A DNA stretch of 64,000 nt from assembly GCA_965199585.1 (NCBI GenBank), contig CBDASI010000002.1:2604001-2668000 (forward strand), written 5' to 3'. This DNA is from JAVVHH01 sp965199585 (GTDB taxonomy: Bacteria; Pseudomonadota; Alphaproteobacteria; Acetobacterales; Acetobacteraceae). Made by a program: the position numbers and the translations under genes. How positions within the stretch are numbered: position 1 is the first letter of the stretch; every line of letters begins with the position of its first letter. Below are positions 41,072 through 49,167 of the stretch, piece after piece. Under the pieces are notes generated by a model, which saw nothing but the letters and a program-made list of their open reading frames with translations, had not been told where the DNA came from and did no database searches.

Positions 41072-43374
41072 CAGGCGGCTTGGTGCAATGCCTGCCAGAC
41101 CCGCTCCGGGGTGGCCGGCATGTCGATTGTCTTGGCGCCGGCGCTGCGGAGGGCGTCGACGATGGCGTTGATCATCGCCGGCGGGCTGCCGACCGCACCG
41201 GCCTCACCGGCGCCCTTCACGCCGAGCGGGTTACTGGTGCACGGGATTTCGATCAGGTCGACCTCGATGTCCGGCAGGTCCGACGCGCGGGGCAGGGTAT
41301 AGTCCATGAGGCTGCCAGACAGGAGCTGGCCGGAGTCCTTGTCATAGACGGTGCGCTCCATGACGGCCTGGCCGAGCCCCTGGGCGACGCCGCCATGGAC
41401 CTGGCCGCGGACGATCATGGGGTTCACCGCCTTGCCGACGTCGTCGACCACGATGTAGCGCACCGTGGCGATGGATCCGGTGTCCGGGTCGATCTCGACT
41501 TCGGCCATGTGGCAGCCGTTGGGGAAGGTGTGGACGCTGATCTGCGCGATCTCGGCGGCGTCGAGCTGGCTGGCGCCCTCCTTGCCGCGCTGGTGGGCGG
41601 CCAGCGCCAGAATGTCCATGCCGCGGTCGGTGCCGGTGATGCTGAAGCGACCCGCCTCGAACACGATGTCAGCCACAGCAGCCTCAAGCGCCTCAGATGC
41701 CGCTTGCTTGCCCTTGTCGATGACCGAGGCCGCGGTAACCAGGATGGCCTGACCTTCGGAGTAGAGCGAACGTGCGCCGCCGGTGCCGCCGCCGGTCGGA
41801 ATAGTGTCGGTGTCGCCCTGCTTGATGCGGATCTTGTCGGGATCGATGCCGAGTTGGTCGACCATCAGCTGGACGTAGGCGGTCTCGTGCCCCTGGCCGG
41901 TGCTCTGGGTGCCGACGAAGACGTCGACGAAGCCGTCGCCGGCGAAGCGGATCTCGGCGCGTTCGGTATCGGCGCCGCCGGTGGCTTCGAGGTAGTAGGC
42001 GGTGCCGATGCCGCGCTTGCGGCCGCGAGCCTCGCTCTGCGCGCGGCGGGCAGGGAAGCCTGCCCAATCGACCTTGGCCATGGCTGCGTCCAGCACCTGG
42101 TGGAAATCGCCGCTGTCATAGGTCTGGTTCATCGCCGACACGTATGGCATCGCCGCCGGCAGGACCATGTTGCGCTTGCGCAGCTCGATGCGGTCGATGC
42201 CGAGTTCGTAAGCGGCGGTATCGATCAGGCGTTCGACCAGGTAGTTGCTCTCCGGCCGCCCGGCGCCGCGGTAAGCGTCCACCGGGACGGTGTTGGTGAA
42301 CACGCCGATGACGTTCACGTAGGCCGATTGGAAATTGTAAACGCTGGCAAGCACCTTGGTGCCGGCGCCGGTCGGGATGAACGGCGCATAGGTGCTGAGA
42401 TAGGCGCCCATGTTGGCGACGTTGCGGCTGCGGATGGCGAGAAACTTGCCATCCGCATCCAGCGCAATCTCGCCCTGAGTGATGTTGTCACGGCCGTGGG
42501 TGTCGCACAGGAACGCCTCCGAGCGCTCGGAGGTCCACTTGACGGGGCGGCCCAGCTTGCGGGCGGCGTAGCAGGTCAGCGCGTGCTCGGCGTAGAGGAA
42601 CAGCTTCATGCCGAAGCCGCCGCCGACATCCGGCGTGACGACGCGGAAGGAGTCGGCGCCGGTTTTGAACACGACGGTGCCGAGCAGGCCCTTGATGCCC
42701 CAGCCACCCTGCGTGTTGGTGTGCAGCGTCCAACGCTCACCGTCGTAGTCAGCCAGGGCAGCACGCGCCTCCATCGAGTTCACGACGATGCGGTTGTTGA
42801 CCACGGTCAGCTTGGCGACGTGCGCGGCCTTGGCGAAGAATTCCTCCGTCTTGGCCTTGTTGCCGGTCTCCCAGTCGAACACGACGTTGTTCTTCGCGTC
42901 CGGCCAGACCTGCGCGGCGTCCGAGTCCATGGCAGCGCCGAGATCGGTGCAGCTCGGCAGCATCTCGTAGTCGATCTCGACCAGCTCGGCCGCGTCGCGC
43001 GCCTGCTGGTGCGTCTCGGCCACGATGAAGGCGACGGGATCGCCGACATGGCGGACGGCACCGTCGGCCAGCACCTTGTGCGGCGGGTCCGCCCGGTTGG
43101 ACCCATCGCGGTTCTTCAGCGGGATGCCGCACGGGAGCGGGCCGATGTCGTCAGCATTCAGATCGGCGGCGGTGTAGACGCCCAGCACGCCCGGGGCAGC
43201 CTTGGCAGCCGTCACGTCGGTGCGCGAAATGGTCGCGGCAGCGTGTGGACTGCGCAGCACGATGCCGACGGCGGTGTCGGCCAGCGCGATGTCGTCGGTG
43301 TAGTTGCCGTTGCCGAGCAACAGGCGAGGATCTTCGACGCGACGAACCGGTTGTGCGATGCCGAACTTAGCCAT
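41071..43374 (-). CDS. xanthine dehydrogenase-family molybdopterin-binding subunit (CoxL-like), orphan
   Basis: A 767-residue molybdenum hydroxylase large subunit. GGGFGMK, DAYRGAGRPE, GQGHETAYVQ and the catalytic GVKGAGEAG glutamate are all present. The active-site loop reads AYRGAGRPE, not the AYRCSFR of CO dehydrogenase, so it is a form II-type or other hydroxylase, not an aerobic CO oxidiser. The FAD and 2Fe-2S subunits normally encoded beside it are missing. The start at 43374 (MAKFG) is preferred to one 30 bp upstream. A palindrome at 43390-43407 lies 16 bp upstream. It is coupled to the P1 peptidase gene downstream. Confidence 0.88.
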   Translation of the reverse strand: MAKFGIAQPVRRVEDPRLLLGNGNYTDDIALADTAVGIVLRSPHAAATISRTDVTAAKAAPGVLGVYTAADLNADDIGPLPCGIPLKNRDGSNRADPPHKVLADGAVRHVGDPVAFIVAETHQQARDAAELVEIDYEMLPSCTDLGAAMDSDAAQVWPDAKNNVVFDWETGNKAKTEEFFAKAAHVAKLTVVNNRIVVNSMEARAALADYDGERWTLHTNTQGGWGIKGLLGTVVFKTGADSFRVVTPDVGGGFGMKLFLYAEHALTCYAARKLGRPVKWTSERSEAFLCDTHGRDNITQGEIALDADGKFLAIRSRNVANMGAYLSTYAPFIPTGAGTKVLASVYNFQSAYVNVIGVFTNTVPVDAYRGAGRPESNYLVERLIDTAAYELGIDRIELRKRNMVLPAAMPYVSAMNQTYDSGDFHQVLDAAMAKVDWAGFPARRAQSEARGRKRGIGTAYYLEATGGADTERAEIRFAGDGFVDVFVGTQSTGQGHETAYVQLMVDQLGIDPDKIRIKQGDTDTIPTGGGTGGARSLYSEGQAILVTAASVIDKGKQAASEALEAAVADIVFEAGRFSITGTDRGMDILALAAHQRGKEGASQLDAAEIAQISVHTFPNGCHMAEVEIDPDTGSIATVRYIVVDDVGKAVNPMIVRGQVHGGVAQGLGQAVMERTVYDKDSGQLLSGSLMDYTLPRASDLPDIEVDLIEIPCTSNPLGVKGAGEAGAVGSPPAMINAIVDALRSAGAKTIDMPATPERVWQALHQAA

Positions 43375-43389
43375 GGGACGAGCTCCTCC

Positions 43390-43407
43390 GATATGGAACA
43401 TCATATC
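43390..43407. promoter_or_regulatory. inverted repeat upstream of the molybdopterin subunit
   Basis: GATATG (43390-43395) and CATATC (43402-43407) are perfect inverted arms around a 6-base spacer, 16 bp ahead of the start codon. Position and symmetry suit an operator, but no cognate regulator is near. Confidence 0.35.
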
Positions 43408-43421
43408 TGGCCGGAACGGCG

Positions 43422-43454
43422 CGCGCCAAGGGGGACCGGTGCCCCCTTGGCGCG
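43422..43454 (-). terminator. 13-bp perfect hairpin after the small lipoprotein
   Basis: CGCGCCAAGGGGG (43422-43434) and CCCCCTTGGCGCG (43442-43454) pair perfectly over 13 bp with a 7-base loop. It lies just downstream of the lipoprotein stop on the minus strand. No clear U-run follows, so it may be a termination or mRNA-stabilising hairpin. Confidence 0.6.
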
Positions 43455-43460
43455 ATCGGA

Positions 43461-43739
43461 TCAGGGGACCAGGGGATTGTAGCGCTGCACGCCGATGCCG
43501 GTGTTGAGTTCCGCGCCGACGCCGGGGCCGAAACTCGGGGCGTCAGCGGCGCCGACGGTGCTCAAGGACGGGGTGGGCGCCGGCGCGAGCGCGCGCTGCT
43601 CGGTGCGCGAGACGGACGATGCCGTGCCGATGGAGGCCGGGTTGACGTGGCCGGGCTCGCCCTGGGTGCAGGCGGTCGTTAGCCCGATCATGGCGACGGT
43701 GCAGATCGTGGTCGCCACTTTCGTTAACATGGTGTGCAT
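43461..43739 (-). CDS. small putative lipoprotein
   Basis: A 92-residue protein with an N-terminal signal (MLTKVATTICTVAMIGL) and a lipobox-like TTAC (Cys 24). The rest is disordered, rich in Ala, Pro, Ser and Gly, with no domain. It would be anchored in a membrane after lipidation. It is 101 bp downstream of the RND permease stop on the same strand, followed by a strong hairpin. The function is unknown. Confidence 0.6.
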   Translation of the reverse strand: MHTMLTKVATTICTVAMIGLTTACTQGEPGHVNPASIGTASSVSRTEQRALAPAPTPSLSTVGAADAPSFGPGVGAELNTGIGVQRYNPLVP

Positions 43740-43840
43740 TCGTCAGGTCCTATCCGAAGGGAGGTCGCGGGGGTGCAAAGCCGGGCCGGCCGGAAAGGTT
43801 CACGCGCTGAATGCATAAGGCGACGCTTGTGTTCCGGGGG

Positions 43841-46800
43841 TCACTCGGCGGCGTCGGCGTGTTCCCGGCTGGGCGAGCCGGCGAAGCGCGCCTTGGACCA
43901 TTCGCGCAGGCCCTGGAACCAGACGTACAGCATCGGGATCAGGAAGATGCCGAACGCCGACGCCGCGAGCATGCCGGCGAATACCGGTGTCCCCACCGAG
44001 CGGCGACTGATCATAGCAGCGCCGTTGGCCGTGATCAGCGGGATCAGCCCCAGGATGAAGGCGATCGACGTCATCATCACGGCGCGGAACCGGGTCTGCG
44101 CCCCAAGACGGGCGGCCTCGCGGATGGATTTGCCAGCCTCGCGCTGCTCCTTGGCGAACTCAACGATCAGGATGCCGTTCTTGGCCGCCAGCGCGATCAG
44201 CACCACCAGCCCGATCTGACCATACAGGTCCAACGACAGCCCGGCGATCAGCAGCCCGGCGAACGCTCCCAGCACGCCGACCGTCACCGACAGCAGCACC
44301 GGGATTGGGATCACCCAGCTCTCATACAGCGCCACCAGGAACAGGTAGGCGAACAGCACCGCGAGCCCGAGGATATAGGCCGTCTGCCCAGAGGCCGAGA
44401 CCTCCTGATATGCTGTGCCGGTCCATTCATAGGCGTAGCCAGCCGGCAGCACGGACTTGCTGACCGCGGCCATCGCCGCCAGGCCGGCGCTGGACGAGAC
44501 GCCGGGCTTGGGCGTGCCGTTGATGCCGATGGAACGGTAGTTGTTGTAGCGGCTGATGGTCTGCGGGCCGAGCACGATGCGGGCCGAGGCGATGCTGCGC
44601 ATCGGCACCATCTGGCCGCGGTCGTTGCGGACTTGGATTTGCCAAATCGACGGGATGTCGGTGCGGTCCGCCGCCTCGCCCTGGATGTTGACCTGCCAGA
44701 TGCGGCCGAACAAGTTGAAGTCGTTCACATAGATGCCACCGAGCGTGGCCTGCAGGGCGGTGAACACGTTGCTGATCGAGAGGCCGAGCGCCTGCGCCTT
44801 CTCGCGGTCGATGTCGAGATAGATGGTCGGGGTGGTGGCGCTGAAGGTGCTGAACACGCGGGCGAGCGCCGGGTCGGCGTTGGCCGAGGCGAGCAGGCCG
44901 TTGAGCACGCCGCCCATGGCGACCGGGTCGGCGCCCTCGAGGTTCTGCAGCTGGTATTCAAAGCCGCCCGAAGTGGAAAGGCCGATGATCGGCGGCAGGT
45001 TGAACGGGAACGCGTTGGCGGAGCGGATCTGCTGCAGCTGGCCGAACATGCGGCCGATCACCACCTGCACCTTGTCGGCAGCCGCGGCGCGGTCGGCGAA
45101 CGGCTTGAGCCGCATGACCATGAAAGCGGCGTTGGACTGGTTGCTGCCGTCGAGCAGGGAGAAGCCGACGATGCCCAGCACGTTTTGGATCTGCGGAATC
45201 TCGCGCGCGATTCCCTCGATCCGCTGCACCACCGCGCGGGTGCGGGTGACGCTGGCAGCGTCGGGCAACTGGACGGCGACGAAGAAGGCGCCCTGGTCTT
45301 CATCCGGTAGGAAGCCGGTCGGCGTGCGCAGGCTCAGGGCGAAGATGCCGGCGACCGATGCGCCGACCAGGACCAACGAGATAACGGAGAAGCGGATCAG
45401 CCGGGTGACGATATTGGCATAGCCGTCGCGGGCCCGGTCGATGCCACGGCCGATACGGCCCATGATGCCGCGGCGAGGGCCATGATGCGGACGTAGGAAT
45501 ACGCCGCACAACGCCGGCGACAGCGTCAGCGCGTTGATCGCCGAGACGAGCATAGCGACCGAGATGGTCACCGCGAACTGGCGGAACAGGGTGCCGGAGA
45601 TGCCGGGGATGAAACCGATCGGCACGAACACCGAGAGCAGCACCAGCGTGATGGCGATGATCGGCGCGGTAATCTGCCCCATCGCCTTCTTCGTCGCCTG
45701 CTTGGGGGTGAGGTGCGGCTCCTCCTCCATCACCCGCTCGACGTTCTCGACCACGACGATGGCGTCGTCCACCACGATGCCGATCGCCAGCACGAGCGCT
45801 AAAAGCGAGACGGTGTTGGCCGAGTAGCCGATCGCAAGCAGCACCGCGAAGGTGCCGATCAGGCTGACCGGGACGGCGAAGGTGGGGATCAGCGTCGCGC
45901 GGAAATTGCCGAGGAAGACGAACACCACCAGCACGACCAGCACGAAGGCTTCGCCCAGCGTATGGATCACCTCCTCGATCGTGTCGGAGACGAAGTCCGA
46001 ACTGTTGTAGAAGACGGTGGATTTTAGGCCCTCGGGGAACCGGGTCTGCAGGTCGTTCAACGCAGCCTGCACGCGCTGGCTGGTCTGCACCGCGTTGGCG
46101 CCCGGCGCGAGATACACGCCGACGGTGACGGCCGGGTTGCCGTTGAGGCGGCTTTCGCTGTCCTGCGTCGCGGCGCCCAGCTCGACGCGGGCGACGTCGC
46201 GCACGCGGAGCAGCGAGCCGTCCGGGTTGGCGCGCAGCACGATGTTACCGAATTCCTCCGGCGAGGTGAGGCGGCCCTTGGTCTGCAGGTTGATCTGGAA
46301 CTGCGTGTCGTCGCTCGTCGGCCGGCCGCCGACCCGGCCCACCGGTGCCTGCACGTTCTGCTGCTGGATCGCGGTGATGACGTCGTTGGGCGACAAATTG
46401 AGGCTGACCAAGCGCGCCGTGTCGAGCCAGATGCGCATCGAATAGTCGAGTGCGCCGAACAGCGACGCCGAGCCGACGCCGGGCACGCGGCTCAGCCGAT
46501 CCAGCACGTTGATGGTGACGTAGTTGCTGATGAACAGCGGCGCCTGCTTGGCGCCCTCGCTGCTGAACGCCAGGAATTCCAGGATCGCCGAGGAACGCTT
46601 CTGGACGGTGATGCCCTGGCGCTGCACTTCCTGCGGTAGCCGGGACAGCGCTGCCTGGACGCGGTTGTTGACGTTGACGGTGTTGATGTCCGGGTTGGTG
46701 CCGAGCTCGAAGCTGACGGTCAGGCCGTAGCTGCCGTCGTTGCCCGAGTTGGACTTCATGTAGATCATGCGGTCGGCGCCGTTGACCTGTGCCTCCAGCG

Positions 46801-46993
46801 GCTGCGCGACGGTGGCTTCGACCACGGAGGCCGAGGCGCCGGGATAGCGGGTGGTGACCTGCACCTGCGGCGGCACGATGTCGGGGAATTGCGCCACCGG
46901 GATGCGCAGCATGGCCAGTGCGCCGGCCAGCGTCATGATGATGGCGATGACGATCGCCAGGCGGGGACGGTCGACGAAGACGGATGAGATCAT
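43841..46993 (-). CDS. RND efflux permease, HAE1 (AcrB-like)
   Basis: A 1050-residue inner-membrane proton/drug antiporter. It begins MISSVFVDRPRLAIVIAI (first transmembrane helix). The sequence GIVVDDAIVVVENVERVMEEE near residue 405 carries the paired Asp of the proton relay. The duplicated porter and docking domains and twelve transmembrane helices give the normal HAE1 length. It assembles with the adaptor encoded just upstream and an outer-membrane channel. Neither a TolC-type channel gene nor a local repressor is adjacent. The start ATG comes 1 bp after the adaptor stop. Confidence 0.94.
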   Translation of the reverse strand: MISSVFVDRPRLAIVIAIIMTLAGALAMLRIPVAQFPDIVPPQVQVTTRYPGASASVVEATVAQPLEAQVNGADRMIYMKSNSGNDGSYGLTVSFELGTNPDINTVNVNNRVQAALSRLPQEVQRQGITVQKRSSAILEFLAFSSEGAKQAPLFISNYVTINVLDRLSRVPGVGSASLFGALDYSMRIWLDTARLVSLNLSPNDVITAIQQQNVQAPVGRVGGRPTSDDTQFQINLQTKGRLTSPEEFGNIVLRANPDGSLLRVRDVARVELGAATQDSESRLNGNPAVTVGVYLAPGANAVQTSQRVQAALNDLQTRFPEGLKSTVFYNSSDFVSDTIEEVIHTLGEAFVLVVLVVFVFLGNFRATLIPTFAVPVSLIGTFAVLLAIGYSANTVSLLALVLAIGIVVDDAIVVVENVERVMEEEPHLTPKQATKKAMGQITAPIIAITLVLLSVFVPIGFIPGISGTLFRQFAVTISVAMLVSAINALTLSPALCGVFLRPHHGPRRGIMGRIGRGIDRARDGYANIVTRLIRFSVISLVLVGASVAGIFALSLRTPTGFLPDEDQGAFFVAVQLPDAASVTRTRAVVQRIEGIAREIPQIQNVLGIVGFSLLDGSNQSNAAFMVMRLKPFADRAAAADKVQVVIGRMFGQLQQIRSANAFPFNLPPIIGLSTSGGFEYQLQNLEGADPVAMGGVLNGLLASANADPALARVFSTFSATTPTIYLDIDREKAQALGLSISNVFTALQATLGGIYVNDFNLFGRIWQVNIQGEAADRTDIPSIWQIQVRNDRGQMVPMRSIASARIVLGPQTISRYNNYRSIGINGTPKPGVSSSAGLAAMAAVSKSVLPAGYAYEWTGTAYQEVSASGQTAYILGLAVLFAYLFLVALYESWVIPIPVLLSVTVGVLGAFAGLLIAGLSLDLYGQIGLVVLIALAAKNGILIVEFAKEQREAGKSIREAARLGAQTRFRAVMMTSIAFILGLIPLITANGAAMISRRSVGTPVFAGMLAASAFGIFLIPMLYVWFQGLREWSKARFAGSPSREHADAAE

Positions 46994-46994
46994 C

Positions 46995-48146
46995 TCAGGT
47001 CTTCGGCGTGAGGGTAGGGGCGGCTGCCGCCGGGCCGGGATTGACCACGGCGCCGGGCCGGACGCGCTGCACGCCGTCGACGACGATCATGTCGCCTTCC
47101 TTGATGCCGGACGACACTATGGCGGTATCGGGCGTGCTCTGGCCGAGCACGATGCGGCGTTGCTCGGCCTTGTTGCCGTCGCCGACCACCCAGACATAGT
47201 TGCCCTGCTGGTCCGACAGGATGGCCGCGCGGGGGATGCCGATGGCATCGATCGGGGCGACGCCCTGCAGCAGCACGCTGACGAACTCACCGTCGGTCAG
47301 CTCGCGCGAGCCGGACTCGCCGGGCTTGGCGCCGGCGCGGATGGGGTTCGGGATGGTGCCGCGCAGGACGACGGTGTCGGTAGTGGTTGCGACCGTGTTG
47401 TCGACGTAATTCAGTTTGCCCGGGACCTCGTACATCTTGCCGGTCGGCAGCCGCAGCTTAATGGTCACCGCGCTGAAACCACCGTTGCTGGCGTATTTGT
47501 CGCGCAAATCCAGCGCGGCCCGCAGCGACACCGGGAACACGACGTACATCGGATCCTGGCTGACGATGGTCGCCAGCGTGCCGGTGCTGGGGCCGACGAC
47601 GTTGCCGACGGTGACGCTGGTGCGGCTGATCAGGCCGTCGATCGGGGCTTTGATGTCGGTGTAATCGAGGTTGATCTGGGCTTGCCGGAGTTGGGACTGC
47701 GCGGCGAGCTGGACGGCTTGGCCGGTGCGCTGGGCCGCGATGGCATCGTCGACCAGGCTGCGCTGGCCCGCCGGCGTGTTGAGCAGCGACTGGACCCGGC
47801 CGAGCTTGAGGCCGTTATTCTGCACCGTGGCCTCGGCCTGGGCGACCGAGGCGGCCTGGGCGGCGACCTGCGCTTCGAAGGGGCCGCGCTCCAGCTGGTA
47901 GAGCAGCTGCCCCGCCTTGACCTCGGAACCCTCGACGAACAGGCGCTTTTCGATGAAAGCGGTGACGCGGGGCACGAGGTCGACCCGGTTGATGGCCTGG
48001 ATGCGGCCCACGAACTCGACTTCCTCGATAACCGAGGTGCGCTTGGCCGAGATGACCCCGACAGCGGGCGGCGGCGGCGCGGTTTGCGCCCGCGCTTGGG
48101 CGGAGCAGACCAGGAGAACGAGGAGCAGGACCGAGGCAGCGCGCAT
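46995..48146 (-). CDS. RND efflux periplasmic adaptor (AcrA-like)
   Basis: A 383-residue membrane-fusion protein. The N-terminus (VLLLVLLVCSAQARAQ) is a signal peptide. Blocks GRIQAINRVDLVPRVTAFIEK and YQLERGPFEAQVAAQAASVAQAEATV (lipoyl and alpha-hairpin), NLDYTDIKAPIDGLISR and the beta-barrel region are typical. It bridges the inner-membrane pump to the outer-membrane channel. It is first in the operon. The 98-bp divergent spacer to the lyase gene contains a GCTCGC/GCGAGC inverted repeat (48184-48206). Confidence 0.92.
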   Translation of the reverse strand: MRAASVLLLVLLVCSAQARAQTAPPPPAVGVISAKRTSVIEEVEFVGRIQAINRVDLVPRVTAFIEKRLFVEGSEVKAGQLLYQLERGPFEAQVAAQAASVAQAEATVQNNGLKLGRVQSLLNTPAGQRSLVDDAIAAQRTGQAVQLAAQSQLRQAQINLDYTDIKAPIDGLISRTSVTVGNVVGPSTGTLATIVSQDPMYVVFPVSLRAALDLRDKYASNGGFSAVTIKLRLPTGKMYEVPGKLNYVDNTVATTTDTVVLRGTIPNPIRAGAKPGESGSRELTDGEFVSVLLQGVAPIDAIGIPRAAILSDQQGNYVWVVGDGNKAEQRRIVLGQSTPDTAIVSSGIKEGDMIVVDGVQRVRPGAVVNPGPAAAAPTLTPKT

Positions 48147-48244
48147 CGTTACGATCTACCGCGTTTGCTGCACCGCGCCAAACGCTCGCTCTTGCATCGG
48201 GCGAGCCTGTCATGCGGAGGTGCGCGCAAGGCGGGAGATTCGGG

Positions 48245-49162
48245 ATGGGCGAGCGTATCACGATTTGCGAGGTGGGGCCGCGTGACGGTCTGCAGATGGC
48301 CAAGAGCCGGATGCCGACCGACATCAAGATCGGCTGGATCGAGGCGATGGCCGCATCCGGCGTGCCGGAGATCGAGGTCGGCAGCTTCGTGCCGGCAAGA
48401 GTGATCCCGTCGATGGCCGACACGGGCGAGGTCGTGCGCGCCGTGCGGCATCTCCCCTGCGTCATCGTCGCGCTGGCGCCGAATCTGAAAGGTGCGCAGA
48501 TGGCGGTCGAGGCTGGCGCCCGGCGAATCACGATCCCGGTCAGCGTCAGCGAAGGCCATAGCCGAGCCAACACCAACCGTACGACGGACGAGGCGATCGC
48601 CGAGGTGGGCCGCATCGTGGCCTGGGCGCGCGCGGATGGCCGCGCCATCGAGATCGAGGGCGCCTGCTCGACAGCCTTCGGCTGCTCCATCGACGGCGTG
48701 GTGCCGACGGAGCGGGTCGTCATGGTTGCCGCGGCACTGGCCGAGGCGGGCGCCGACATGGTCGCGCTGGCCGACACGGTCGGCTACGCGCATCCGGCGC
48801 AGATCCGCGACGTCGTGCGGGCCGTGCGCGGCGCCGTCGGCGACCGGCTCGAAGGGCTGCACCTGCACGACACGATGGGCCTCGGCCTGGCTAACGCGCT
48901 AGCCGGGCTGGAGGAGGGCATCCGCAGCTTCGACGCCTCGCTGGCCGGGCTGGGCGGCTGCCCTTATGCGCCGGGCGCGTCGGGTAACATCGTGACCGAA
49001 GATCTGGTGTTCATGCTGGAAAGCATGGGGTTCACCACGGGGATCGACCTGGAGCGGCTGGTGGCGGCGCGCGCGTATCTCGAGCAAGGGCTACCCGACG
49101 AGGCACGCCATGGCGGCGTGGCCCGCGCCGGCCTCCCACCCACGTTCAGGGCCGCCGCCTGA
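48245..49162 (+). CDS. hydroxymethylglutaryl-CoA lyase-type enzyme
   Basis: A 305-residue DRE-TIM metallolyase. ICEVGPRDGLQ near the start, GLHLHDTMGLGLAN (metal-binding His pair) and the GLGGCPYAPGASGN loop with the catalytic Cys are the HMG-CoA lyase signature. It splits 3-hydroxy-3-methylglutaryl-CoA (or a close analogue) into acetoacetate and acetyl-CoA in leucine degradation. The ATG at 48245 is preceded by GGAG; an ATG at 48212 is in frame but less likely. The mutS start is 5 bp after its stop. Confidence 0.88.
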   Translation: MGERITICEVGPRDGLQMAKSRMPTDIKIGWIEAMAASGVPEIEVGSFVPARVIPSMADTGEVVRAVRHLPCVIVALAPNLKGAQMAVEAGARRITIPVSVSEGHSRANTNRTTDEAIAEVGRIVAWARADGRAIEIEGACSTAFGCSIDGVVPTERVVMVAAALAEAGADMVALADTVGYAHPAQIRDVVRAVRGAVGDRLEGLHLHDTMGLGLANALAGLEEGIRSFDASLAGLGGCPYAPGASGNIVTEDLVFMLESMGFTTGIDLERLVAARAYLEQGLPDEARHGGVARAGLPPTFRAAA

Positions 49163-49167
49163 CGACG

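Noticed and set aside
41071..43374. Aerobic CO dehydrogenase
   Set aside because: The AYRCSFR active-site loop of form I enzymes is replaced by AYRGAGRPE and the partner subunits are absent.
41047..43482. 811-codon open frame on the plus strand
   Set aside because: It lies opposite the molybdopterin subunit gene, reads as low-complexity and has no domain. The minus-strand protein has clear catalytic motifs.
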